Source: Pseudomonas frederiksbergensis
Lineage (GTDB): Bacteria > Pseudomonadota > Gammaproteobacteria > Pseudomonadales > Pseudomonadaceae
NCBI RefSeq assembly: GCF_003732705.1
Contig: NZ_MOBR01000041.1
Span: forward strand, 267,359 to 331,358
Length of the DNA: 64,000 nt
Direction: 5' to 3'
The number at the start of each line of letters is the position of its first letter. Within the stretch, counting starts at the first letter, position 1. Positions 17,870 to 26,469 of this stretch are shown here, one piece after another. The translations under genes and the position numbers were made by a program. The notes below the pieces were generated by a model. The model saw only the letters and a program-made list of their open reading frames with translations, made no database searches and was not told where the DNA came from.

Positions 17870-19114
17870 TCAGTTCGAACTCCATCGAACTTTTCCGTTC
17901 TCCCCGATAAATGTTTCAATAATGTTTTCGCCGACAAGCTGCACTTTCACATAACCATTCAACACCCGATCCGGATACGCCTCATCCCCGGCATTCTCGG
18001 TTTCCGACCACAACACCCGCGAATGCCCGTTCAGTTCGCTGGCATTGCCATATGGAATCGCCCCATGCCCGGCGCAACGCGCATGTAGCCCACCCTGAGC
18101 GGCGTAGCAGATGCCGTTGTGCAAATGCCCCCAGTACCAATAATCCGGCTCACGGCCCAAGGCATCACATACCGTTTTAAACAGCGCCGTGGTGTTGTGC
18201 CCGGATATGTCGAAACCCTGATGGTGGCTGAGCACCATGATTTTCTTGCGCTGAGGCAGGTCTTTCATCCAGGCGATCTGTTCTTTGTTGAGCGTACCGT
18301 CCATGTACAGGTTGATTGCATCCGAGGCGTACGCGCTGTCGAGCCCGATCACCACCCAATCATCGTTGTACAACGCGAAATAACTGGTGCCCTGCTGCGT
18401 CGGGAAGCGTTTGGCCAGTTCCTTGTAGTAACCATGGGCGCCGCTGTACATCTCGTGGTTGGAATTGAGGGTGAACGAGCCGTGCTTGCCCATCGGCCAC
18501 CCGACCATGTCGACATCTTCCTGGGAGTGAGTGCCGGCGTAATACACATCCCCCAGGTGAATGGTGAAATCGGCCTGGGCCAGTTGCATCTGATTGGCCA
18601 CCGCCACCGCCGGGGCATGGCTGTCGAACGGCCCGGTGCCCCAGTCGCCGGCGATGGCCAGGGTCACGTCGCTGTCCATCTTCATCAGCGCCGGGGTGGT
18701 GGCGAACGGTGCGTGATGACGCAGGTTTTCAATCCACTTCAGCAACGCCTCGCTCCACAGCAAATCCAGCAGCTCCCATTTGCGACAGCCAAGCAGACTG
18801 CCGTCCTTGAGCACCCGGGTCTGCAACTCGTCGCTGGATTGCGGCAAGGGTGTGGCGTTACCGATGTGCAGGATCGACAAGCCGTGGGACAACTCCCACG
18901 GCACGCTCGGTTCGTCGTCCGGCAGGTCGCCGTGTTTGAGCACGTATTGCGCCTGATCGTGACCGCGCTGCAGCAGCGCGACGATGGCCTCGAATTCCTC
19001 CGGCTCAAGCTCGCTGACGAGTTTCTTCCACGACATTTCCAGCCGCGTGAACAGCCCGTGCAGGCGCAGCTTGACCTTGTCGTACTCATGTTCCCAATGA
19101 CTGACTAATGACAT
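17870..19114 (-). CDS. Calcineurin-like metallophosphoesterase
   Basis: A 414-residue protein. The C-terminal two thirds carry the metallophosphoesterase motifs: GDWG (Asp157), GDVYYAG (Asp189), NSNHEMY (Asn219, His220), LSHHQG (His297) and WGHLHN (His330, His332). In the third motif the usual Gly of GNHE is Ser. Residues 1-145 form a helical N-terminal region I do not recognise, rich in Trp, Glu and Leu. No signal peptide is visible, so it is probably cytoplasmic. It starts 27 bases after the cytochrome gene ends and is followed by a terminator, so it is the last gene of that operon. Substrate unknown. Confidence 0.8.
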   Translation of the reverse strand: MSLVSHWEHEYDKVKLRLHGLFTRLEMSWKKLVSELEPEEFEAIVALLQRGHDQAQYVLKHGDLPDDEPSVPWELSHGLSILHIGNATPLPQSSDELQTRVLKDGSLLGCRKWELLDLLWSEALLKWIENLRHHAPFATTPALMKMDSDVTLAIAGDWGTGPFDSHAPAVAVANQMQLAQADFTIHLGDVYYAGTHSQEDVDMVGWPMGKHGSFTLNSNHEMYSGAHGYYKELAKRFPTQQGTSYFALYNDDWVVIGLDSAYASDAINLYMDGTLNKEQIAWMKDLPQRKKIMVLSHHQGFDISGHNTTALFKTVCDALGREPDYWYWGHLHNGICYAAQGGLHARCAGHGAIPYGNASELNGHSRVLWSETENAGDEAYPDRVLNGYVKVQLVGENIIETFIGENGKVRWSSN

Positions 19115-19141
19115 GTTGGTATTCCTCCATCCGTAGTGGGA

Positions 19142-21010
19142 TCACAGGGTTTTCATGAATTCGATGAGCGCCCGTTTATCGATGTCCGACAGCTGCGTGC
19201 CATACAGGTGGCCACTGTTGTGGTTGCCCTCCAGTCGAGTGTCGTACTTGAAACCGACCGAAGCATTGCCCGGTGCCGCGCTGGTGACGAAGCCGACCTT
19301 CTGCTGGTCGTAGACGTCGGAACCGGTGAAGAACACCTGCGGCCGCTGTTCCGGTGGTTGCAGCAAATCCCACAGAGTCGGCACCGAACCGTTGTGCAGG
19401 TACGGCGCGCGCATCCAGATGCCGTCGGTGGGGGTGTTGCTGTAGCTCTGGGTCTTGCGATAGGCGTTGAAGTCGAACGGCGGTTTCTTGAAGCCGTGGA
19501 ACGCCGTCACCAGACCAGTGGTGAACGAGTCCAGCCGATGGGGATCGGTGCCCAGTTCTTCGATGTTGGTGGTGACTTGCCCGGTGTCGGTGCGGCCGAA
19601 CTCATGGCAACCGGCGCAGTTCTTGTCCCACACCGGTTTGCCCTGGGCGACCTTGGCCTGATCCAGCGCCCATGGCCAGGCGGGCGGCTTGGTGCCGAGC
19701 AGCCAGTTGGTCACGCGATTGAAGCTTTCCGGCAGCACCGATTCCGGCGTCGCGCCCACGGCCATCGCCGCTGCGTAGTTGCGCTCGTGGATGTCGTTGT
19801 TGTTGCCGTCCCAGTGCAGGTACAGCGACTCCCGGGGTTTCTGGTTCCAGACTTGCGGCAGGTCGACGGTGCCGATGGTCGAGTCATCCGGGAAGCCGAA
19901 CACCACCATTTTCGTCGGGTTGAACGTGTCGGTACGCCCCGGTCCTTGTGGCGGGCGCAGCTTCTGCCAGGCGTAGGCCTGTTTCTGCGCGAGCAGCGCG
20001 CTCTTGGCCATGGGGATGATCAGGTAGCGGTTGTACAGCCGCTCGAAAAAGCCGAGCTGGAATTTGCCGTTGATCGCGGTCATCACCGCATCGGTGGTGA
20101 ATTTCGGGTCGCTGGCGCAATCGTAGGCGAACCACTGGAACGCTTGCAGTTGCAACGTATTGGCGGGCGCGGTAGCCACCGTTTTGGCGACGTCGCTGGC
20201 ATTCGCGCGATAGGAACCGGTGTGGCACAGGGCGCAGTTCGGTTCGACGGTCGGGTAGCCGATCTGCCGCTTGGCCATGCCGACGGGCAGGTCCTTGCCG
20301 TTTTCGTAGAGGAAGCCGAAGACTTCGTAGCCGCCGGGTTTCGGCAGTTTCTCCGGGCACATCTGCGGCAACACGGCGAACAGGTAATACGGAATCCGCG
20401 CTTCGATGCCCAGGCCAATGGCGGCGTATTTGTAGTGGTCTTCGTCGGAGGCGTATTTCTCCGCCGGCACCACCCGCAGCATCTGGTACCAGGTTTCGTA
20501 ACCGATAAACCCGAGCAGCAGCACCACGATCAGTGTCCCGACCTTGAAGCCGTGGCTTTGCCAGCGCAGCGCCCAACCCGCGCGCCATTCCCGCCAGCCG
20601 TCGCACAGCAGCGCCAAGGGTCGAGTGGCCGGCGTGGTGCCGAGGTACAGCAAGATCCCGAGGATCAGGAACATGCTCAGGTCGCCGAGGAACATCGGCA
20701 CAAACACCGTGGCCTGGTTACTGGTGTTGATCAGGTAGATCCAGAACGCCACAGCGATCAGCCGCGACAGCACGCACAACCACGAATGCACTACAAACCG
20801 TGGCGCGTTGAAGCCCGATGGCATGTAGAACACGCTGATGCCGACCAGCAACATGCCGGCGTTTTCCAGCCATGGATCGGAGAGTTGCGGCGGCAGGCCG
20901 AGCATCGACGTCAGCAGCGCCGGGGCAAACAGGGCCGGCAGCGCGAAGAACATATTCATCACGATGCCTAGCCAGATGAAGCGTTGAAACCAGCGGATGT
21001 AACTGTCCAT
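19142..21010 (-). CDS. Membrane-anchored di-haem cytochrome c
   Basis: A 622-residue protein with two c-type haem sites, CALCH (259-263) and CAGCH (465-469). Residues 10-175 contain about five hydrophobic segments, the last (VGTLIVVLLLGFIGYETW) just before the haem domain, so the haem part should face the periplasm. The C-terminal region (RAPYLHNGSVPTLWDLL) is typical of proteins related to di-haem cytochrome peroxidase/thiosulfate-oxidase-type cytochromes. It lies between the GMC fusion gene and the phosphoesterase gene and may accept electrons from the flavoprotein or feed a terminal oxidase (inference). I cannot name a characterised orthologue. Confidence 0.8.
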   Translation of the reverse strand: MDSYIRWFQRFIWLGIVMNMFFALPALFAPALLTSMLGLPPQLSDPWLENAGMLLVGISVFYMPSGFNAPRFVVHSWLCVLSRLIAVAFWIYLINTSNQATVFVPMFLGDLSMFLILGILLYLGTTPATRPLALLCDGWREWRAGWALRWQSHGFKVGTLIVVLLLGFIGYETWYQMLRVVPAEKYASDEDHYKYAAIGLGIEARIPYYLFAVLPQMCPEKLPKPGGYEVFGFLYENGKDLPVGMAKRQIGYPTVEPNCALCHTGSYRANASDVAKTVATAPANTLQLQAFQWFAYDCASDPKFTTDAVMTAINGKFQLGFFERLYNRYLIIPMAKSALLAQKQAYAWQKLRPPQGPGRTDTFNPTKMVVFGFPDDSTIGTVDLPQVWNQKPRESLYLHWDGNNNDIHERNYAAAMAVGATPESVLPESFNRVTNWLLGTKPPAWPWALDQAKVAQGKPVWDKNCAGCHEFGRTDTGQVTTNIEELGTDPHRLDSFTTGLVTAFHGFKKPPFDFNAYRKTQSYSNTPTDGIWMRAPYLHNGSVPTLWDLLQPPEQRPQVFFTGSDVYDQQKVGFVTSAAPGNASVGFKYDTRLEGNHNSGHLYGTQLSDIDKRALIEFMKTL

Positions 21011-21022
21011 TTTTTATCCCCA

Positions 21023-21130
21023 GATCGTTCCCACGCTCTGCGTGGGAATGCCGCCATGGACGCTCCGAGTCCGCTCTTGTGACGCAGAGCGTCACGGGAT
21101 GCATTCCCACGCGGAGCGTGGGAACGATCA
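21023..21130. repeat. REPIN inside the GMC-cytochrome operon
   Basis: A full REPIN with GATCGTTCCCACGC ends fills nearly the whole spacer between the GMC fusion gene (stop at 21131-21133, the base after the repeat) and the cytochrome gene (start 21010). Confidence 0.92.
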
Positions 21131-24100
21131 TTACTGGCCGATAGCGGTTTTCTCCAGGTGTTGCAGGATGATCGGGTACACATCGACCACCGCGTCCTTG
21201 CCGAACATGCAGTCGATGTGGCCGTAGCCCGGCACCACTTGCCGGCTGTAGTTTTCCGGCCCATGGACCTTGCACACCCGCTCGTAGGTCTTGAGCGTGC
21301 TTTCCGGCAGGTAGCACTGGTTGTCCGCGCCGCTGATGAAACAGATCGGCATGCTCAGCCGATCGAAGTGCGACATGTACACGTCCTCACCCTTGAAGTT
21401 CACCAGATGGCCTTTGCGCACGATCAACGCCAGGTGTTCGAAGGTTTGCATGTTCGACTCGCCGAACAGTTCGTGCAGGTTGTCGTGCAGGGTTTCGTTG
21501 AGGGTGTCGTGGCGGTACAGCGATGCATACATGAAGGTGATGCGATGACACACCGGGTTGGTGCAGTAGCCCTGGGCCTCGATCCGGGCATAGCCGTTGA
21601 GGGCTTTGTCGTAGAGTTTGTTGAACCAGTTCTCCTTGTTGTCGGCATAAGCAGTCAGGGATTTGACCCCAAGGACATCGAGCATTCCCGGCAAGTGCAA
21701 ACCAGCCTTGAGCCCGGTGGCCGTGGCCACCACGGTATCCGCCGCAATCTGCGAGCAGACCACCGACCGCACGCCTTGCAACCCGGCCAGCAGCGACATG
21801 AAAAACGTCGTCGCGCCGTAGCAATGCACCACGCATTGCACATCGGCAGCCTTTGTCGCTTGCTGGATTTGCGCGATGGCCGCCTTGAAGTCGTACTGGG
21901 CAATCTGGTCGCCGTTCCATTCCTTCTTGCTCGCCGGCAGCAGGATGCTCACCCGCAAATCCAGCAGCCACACGTCGTACTCGTGCTTGCACAGGTACTC
22001 CAGCAGGTTGGTCTGGATGGTGTCGGTGGAGAAAATATTCGAGCCCACGCCCAAGCCATGCACCAGCATCACCGGGCCTTTCGTGCCGCCCTGATAACGG
22101 GTCAGGCGCAGTTCGACGTTGTCCTCGGTTTGGAAGAAATGCACGCTCGGCGTTGGCGCATCCAGCGGCCGTTTCAGCCGCGGCGGCGCGTCCGGGTTGA
22201 AGTAAATGTCGCCAGCGAACACCCCGCCGTAGCTCTCCCAGAGAATCCCGGCGAAGAACTTGCCGAACCGCGCCAGGCCTTCGATGCGCTCGCGTTCGTT
22301 GCGCGCATTGAGCACTTTCATGGTGGTCATTTGCTTGGCGAAGTCGGTCGGGTGGATGTGCATGACGCCTGAGCCGAGCACCGCGCCAGTCTTGTCCGGC
22401 CCGTTATACAGCGTGACGTAGAGGGTGCTGGTGTCGTGCCAGATATTCAGCACGCCATTGTCTTCGGGCACGGTTTTGAAGGCGCTGAAGAAATAGTCGT
22501 GACCGTCCTCGGCGGTCAGTTTCATGTCGTATTTCATGTGGCGCACGCCGACCTGTTCCTCGAACTGTTCGAACAGGTTGAACACGCCGTTGCTGGCAGT
22601 CAGTGGCTGCGGCGACAGGCCCGGCGCATTCAGGGTGCCGACCAGGGTGGCGGCGTGTGCCGGTTCCTTGATCATGCGGTTGAGGTCGTTGGCGGTGATG
22701 GTCAGGGTGAACTCGATGGGCGAGTTTTCCGATTCGCCGCGCGTGGCCGCTGCTTCGTACAACGTGAGGTCGGTGCCTTGGGCTTGGGTGAAGTCCTTGG
22801 AAAAGTAGCCCTTCATGGTTTCGGTGAACTGCACGCCGAGGGTCGGCGGCGCCACTTGTTTGCGCGGCGCCGACGGCAGTGTGTAGTCGATCTTCCAACC
22901 GCGATCCGCCGCCAGCAAACCCATGTTGCGCTCGCTCACCGCCGAGATGGTCAGCAGCGGATTGACCGCCAGGGACGTCGGGATCACCGCGCCGTCGGTC
23001 ACGTACAAACCGGCGTACACGTCAGTACCACTGGCACCGCTGAACACCTGCCCTTTGTGATTGACCACGCCCTGCCCCGCGTCCTCACCCATCACGCAAC
23101 CGCCCAACGGGTGGACCGAAACGATGCTGTGCTTGAGCAGCTTGGTCCAGATCGGATTTTCGACCCAGACCCCGCCCAGCGCCTTGGTGCTCAGGTGCAG
23201 GCGTTCGTTGCCGAGTTTGACGTTTTCCTGCTCGCCCACGCCTGGCCAATCGATGCGCAGTTGATCCTTGCTGTCGAGCACCATCCGGCCCTTGCCGTCG
23301 TCGTGACTCATGATCAGGTAGGTCTGCATGTTGTGCAGCGCGCCGTAATACGGGCCACGCAGGAAACTTTCCGCTTCGCGCTCCTTGTATTTCAGCTTGC
23401 CGGTGAAGCTGTCGTCAGTCGCCACGCCGATCAGCTCGGCGAATCCGGCCATGCTCGGCACCATCGGCCGGCCGAGGGCGCCGGGGATCGAGCCTTCTTC
23501 GATGACCATGCGGCTGCGCCAGTCGCCTTCGGTGCGCATGTCGATGATTGAAGTGATGCAAGGGCCCACCGGGCTGAGTTCCTTGGCCGGGTGCGCGCCG
23601 AAACCGATGCCGTTGATCGGCTGTTCGCAGTTATGGCCGAAGCCGAGGATGTCGCCGTTGCCGCTCATGTTTTCGCCGAGCTGGTTGGAGGTCGACAGGC
23701 CTTTATCCCGGGAGCGCAGGAGGATTTCGGTGGAGCCCAACGTGCCGGCGGAGACAACCACGATGTCGGCTTTGACGAACAGCGTCGGCGCGGAGAACTT
23801 CTCGCGGCCGCTATCGAGATATTGGAAGTGCACGATCCAGCCATCGCCGTCGCGCTCCAGATGCCGCACCTCGGCCTGGCAGAAAATCTCCGCACCGTGG
23901 TTCCAGGCGTCCGGCAGGTAATTCATCAGCGTGGTGTTCTTGGCCTTGTTGTTACAGCCCGAGACGCAGTCGCCACAGTTGTTGCAGGGCAGTTGCTCGA
24001 CGCCAACGTGGTTGAGGTTGTTCGGCAGTTTGTCGAAGGTCACGTTGATCGGCGGCCGGTAGAAGTGCGCGCCTTGCTTGAGGTAATCCGCTGACTTCTT

Positions 24101-24586
24101 GTTGGCTTCGAGTTTCGGCAGCACTGGCGAAGTGCTGGGGTACGGCATCGGTTTGAGCATTTCCCGGGCCCGGGCATAACCGTCCTTGAGCAAGGTGTCG
24201 CGATGTTCACGCACTGCAAGAGGCCAGCGCGGATCGTCGAACACGCCGGGCTCCGGTTCCAGGGCGACGTTGGCGTTGATCAGCGACGTACCGCCCAAAC
24301 CGCAACCGACCACCACGTTCTGCTGGGCGTTGACGTGCAAATCGAACAACCCGGTGCGCGAGCCGATATGCCCGTCCGGGTCGTGCACCTGCAATTCCTC
24401 GGTGGCCGCGATCATGGTGTTCGGGTATTCACCGGGTTGCATCTCCCGGCCGCGCTCCAGCAGGCACACCCGCTTGCCGGCCCGGGACAAGCGCGAAGCC
24501 GCAATCCCGCCGCCATAGCCGGAGCCAATGACGATCACGTCGTAGTGTTCCTTGATGTCGCTGATGGGCGTAGCGATCCGGGTCAT
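21131..24586 (-). CDS. GMC (cholesterol-oxidase-like) oxidoreductase fused to alpha/beta hydrolase
   Basis: A 1151-residue two-enzyme protein. The N-terminal part is a GMC flavoprotein: FAD motif GSGYGGG (residues 21-27), GCGLGGTSLINANV, and the C-terminal GMC block VHPLGGCVMG and TDGAVIPTSLAVNP. It includes a four-cysteine motif, CNNCGDCVSGC. A middle region (about 590-860) has no motif I know. The last 300 residues are an alpha/beta hydrolase: MLVHGLGVGSNIF (oxyanion region), nucleophile elbow VHCYGA with Cys922 where Ser is usual, ISGADNQ (Asp1088) and GYGHIDCMFG (His1123). The ATG at 24586 has GAGGA upstream. It heads an operon with the di-haem cytochrome and the phosphoesterase. The substrate is unknown; a sterol or other lipid alcohol/ester is a guess. 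Confidence 0.82.
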   Translation of the reverse strand: MTRIATPISDIKEHYDVIVIGSGYGGGIAASRLSRAGKRVCLLERGREMQPGEYPNTMIAATEELQVHDPDGHIGSRTGLFDLHVNAQQNVVVGCGLGGTSLINANVALEPEPGVFDDPRWPLAVREHRDTLLKDGYARAREMLKPMPYPSTSPVLPKLEANKKSADYLKQGAHFYRPPINVTFDKLPNNLNHVGVEQLPCNNCGDCVSGCNNKAKNTTLMNYLPDAWNHGAEIFCQAEVRHLERDGDGWIVHFQYLDSGREKFSAPTLFVKADIVVVSAGTLGSTEILLRSRDKGLSTSNQLGENMSGNGDILGFGHNCEQPINGIGFGAHPAKELSPVGPCITSIIDMRTEGDWRSRMVIEEGSIPGALGRPMVPSMAGFAELIGVATDDSFTGKLKYKEREAESFLRGPYYGALHNMQTYLIMSHDDGKGRMVLDSKDQLRIDWPGVGEQENVKLGNERLHLSTKALGGVWVENPIWTKLLKHSIVSVHPLGGCVMGEDAGQGVVNHKGQVFSGASGTDVYAGLYVTDGAVIPTSLAVNPLLTISAVSERNMGLLAADRGWKIDYTLPSAPRKQVAPPTLGVQFTETMKGYFSKDFTQAQGTDLTLYEAAATRGESENSPIEFTLTITANDLNRMIKEPAHAATLVGTLNAPGLSPQPLTASNGVFNLFEQFEEQVGVRHMKYDMKLTAEDGHDYFFSAFKTVPEDNGVLNIWHDTSTLYVTLYNGPDKTGAVLGSGVMHIHPTDFAKQMTTMKVLNARNERERIEGLARFGKFFAGILWESYGGVFAGDIYFNPDAPPRLKRPLDAPTPSVHFFQTEDNVELRLTRYQGGTKGPVMLVHGLGVGSNIFSTDTIQTNLLEYLCKHEYDVWLLDLRVSILLPASKKEWNGDQIAQYDFKAAIAQIQQATKAADVQCVVHCYGATTFFMSLLAGLQGVRSVVCSQIAADTVVATATGLKAGLHLPGMLDVLGVKSLTAYADNKENWFNKLYDKALNGYARIEAQGYCTNPVCHRITFMYASLYRHDTLNETLHDNLHELFGESNMQTFEHLALIVRKGHLVNFKGEDVYMSHFDRLSMPICFISGADNQCYLPESTLKTYERVCKVHGPENYSRQVVPGYGHIDCMFGKDAVVDVYPIILQHLEKTAIGQ

Positions 24587-24708
24587 GGTTCTTTTCCTCT
24601 CAGGCTGAAGGGGCAACTCTGCGGTTGCCTGCAATCAATGGGCGAACGAACACCTGGCCATCGAGCGAACCCGGCGGCAACAAGCTGTGTCAGTGCAAAG
24701 GTCTGGCG

Positions 24709-24828
24709 CTATAGACGCGCACGCTGATTGGCGGCCCGGCGATGGATTCGCTTGCGCAGCGAAGTCGCGGCGGCCGGGACGCAGGTCGTGCAGGGAATGG
24801 GGTGCGAGCGGTGTGGCTGGCTATCCAT
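24709..24828 (-). CDS. Possible 39-residue basic small protein
   Basis: A short frame begins at an ATG (24828) with GGGAG eight bases upstream and encodes a basic peptide with one Cys-x2-Cys (IPCTTCVPAAA) and an Arg-rich C-terminus. It lies 120 bases upstream of, and in the same direction as, the GMC fusion gene, so it could be a leader peptide or a small protein of that operon. The evidence is only the ribosome-binding site and the composition; it may be chance. Confidence 0.3.
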   Translation of the reverse strand: MDSQPHRSHPIPCTTCVPAAATSLRKRIHRRAANQRARL

Positions 24829-24839
24829 CACGCGTTCTC

Positions 24840-25560
24840 CCTGAACCAGATGTGGATAAGTGGCGGTTGTCCTTTTGTAACTGGTTAGTGAAGACAGGCG
24901 ACAGATTGAAGTCAAGGAAGTGCCTTAGAACTGTACGAAATCTGATCTATTGCGTTCTGGACTATGCGCGGCGTGGCTTGCAGGGTTTAGCGAACAAGTT
25001 ATCCACACCTTCGCCCACAGCTAATGGGGACAACTCTGGGTTTGTCCGGAATTCTCTTGATAAATAACGAAGAAAAACCGTGACTTATCCAGAAGCACGG
25101 TTCTGAACGGCAATTGGTTGTTTTTTGATCGAAAGCTTACAGCGCACGGTTTACATGACTTGCAGAGGATGGCGAACACCTTATCCACAGAAGCACCAAC
25201 AGACTTTGGGGGCAACTTTGGCGGATCTGTGGAAAACCTGCTCAAAGCTTGATAAATCGGGGTTTACGGGAGGTTTGTTGTCTTAAAACGGTGCTTTGGC
25301 TGTTATTTGATCAGATGCCTGACAGGCCCGGTTTATAAGGTCTGTAGCGGACAGCGAACATCTTATCCACAGAAGCGCCAACAGAGATTGGGGGCAAGTA
25401 TTGGCTCTGGTGCAAAGTTATCCTCGGGAAAAAGCCCGAAAAAACCGTGAGTTAGGCTGGTTGTTTTTTGTACGGAGGGTTACAGGGCCCGGTTTGTATG
25501 GGGTGTAGCGAGGGGTGAACATGTTATCCACAGAAGTGATAACAGGGATTGTGGGTAACC
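24840..25560. repeat. Diverged 182-bp tandem array with DnaA boxes
   Basis: This gene-poor, relatively A/T-rich stretch is built from about 3.5 to 4 diverged direct repeats. Each has a block like CCCGGTTT...GTAGCG...GCGAACA, then TTATCCACAGAAG and AACAGAGATTGGGGGCAA. The TTATCCACA positions (24999, 25181, 25363, 25524) give periods of 182, 182 and 161 bases. I see no coding frame with a ribosome-binding site in 24840-25587. The minus-strand promoter of the GMC operon should lie at its left edge. Confidence 0.75.
24851..25532. other. Five perfect DnaA boxes (TTATCCACA)
   Basis: Exact 9-mers at 24999-25007, 25181-25189, 25363-25371 and 25524-25532 on the plus strand, and at 24851-24859 on the minus strand. 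A near match (TTATCCAGA) is at 25085. TTATCCACA is the consensus DnaA box. Three more perfect copies lie in the neighbouring etfB and etfA genes (26762-26770, 27712-27720 on the minus strand, 27971-27979). Confidence 0.75.
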
Positions 25561-25587
25561 TCAGGGATTGTGCATGGCTTGGGATCG

Positions 25588-25752
25588 ACCCCTCACCCTA
25601 ACCCTCTCCCCAGAGGGTAGAGGGGACTGACCGATTTGTTCTTAGAGATACATCGACCTGAAAGTCCTGAGTTGAACTCGGGGTTTGAAAAGCCCCCGAT
25701 CGGCTCCCTTTCCCCTCTCCCCTATGGGGAGAGGGCTGGGGTGAGGGGTGGA
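25588..25752. repeat. MITE-like palindromic element, copy C
   Basis: Termini CCCCTCACCCTAACCCTC and complement, with the shared interior (GACTGACCGA..., TCGACCTGAAA..., GTTGAACTCG...). It separates the DnaA-box array from the GNAT gene. Confidence 0.8.
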
Positions 25753-25785
25753 TCTCAAGCCAACCCAAATCCAGCAGATCACACC

Positions 25786-26352
25786 TCACGGGCGGTACAT
25801 CAAATAGGCCTCACCGGATACCCGAATCATCGGATGCGGCGTGATCTGACAGGTATCAACAATCCGAAACCCATGCCGCTCATAAAACCGCCGGGCACCG
25901 GTGTTCACCGCGTAATCGATCAAGCTCAAGCCGTTGAGCCCCAGCTGATTGGCACGGTCGTAGGCATAGGCAAGGAATTGTCGGCCCAAGCCCTGATTGC
26001 GCCAGCCTTCATGCAGCGCCAGGCTTGAAATGTAGAGGGTGTCAGGGATTTCCATCGTGGCGTACGGCGCCAGGACGGGATCGGTGACCGGCGCGGCCAG
26101 CGGGTCGTGACGCATCACGTAGCTGTGCAGCATGCCGACAACCTCGCCCCCGGCCTCGGCGATCAGGCAGTTCTGGTAAGAGAAATCCACGTTGTCACGA
26201 GCGTAGCGACTGGCCCCGACATCCAGCAGATCCTGACCGGGCCGGGCCAGTTGGCTCCAGATGTAATCCGCCGCGCCCTCCGATGAAATCTGAAACAAAC
26301 GCGCAATCTCCCGCGCATCCGCGCGCAGGGCCGAACGAAATTCAACGGGCAT
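25786..26352 (-). CDS. GNAT-family N-acetyltransferase
   Basis: A 188-residue protein of the acetyl-CoA-dependent GNAT fold. Conserved elements include LYISSLALHEGWRNQGLGRQFLAYA, containing the R/Q-x2-G-x-G/A acetyl-CoA loop (motif A), and NTGARRFYERHGFR (motif B). The substrate cannot be told. It follows the etf genes on the same strand but is separated from etfB by a degenerate REPIN, so co-transcription is uncertain. Confidence 0.85.
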   Translation of the reverse strand: MPVEFRSALRADAREIARLFQISSEGAADYIWSQLARPGQDLLDVGASRYARDNVDFSYQNCLIAEAGGEVVGMLHSYVMRHDPLAAPVTDPVLAPYATMEIPDTLYISSLALHEGWRNQGLGRQFLAYAYDRANQLGLNGLSLIDYAVNTGARRFYERHGFRIVDTCQITPHPMIRVSGEAYLMYRP

Positions 26353-26376
26353 TACGTTCCCCGACAGATGATGGCG

Positions 26377-26464
26377 AGCGTGCTTACGCTCTGTGTTTCA
26401 TGCAGACAAAGAGGGACGCGGAGCGTCCTGGGCGGCATTCCCACGCAGAGCGTGGGAACGATCA
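26377..26464. repeat. Degenerate REPIN
   Basis: The right half (26411-26464, ending GCGTGGGAACGATCA) is intact. The left half is decayed (CTTACGCTCTGTGTTTCATGC where others have CCCACGCTCTGCGTGGGAATGC) and has lost its GATCG end. It ends six bases before the etfB stop. Confidence 0.8.
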
Positions 26465-26469
26465 GCGGA

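Noticed and set aside
24840..25560. Interpretation of the DnaA-box array as oriC
   Set aside because: In Pseudomonas the origin lies beside dnaA/rpmH, none of which is here, and I see no strongly A/T-rich unwinding element with 13-mers. A titration or regulatory role is more likely.
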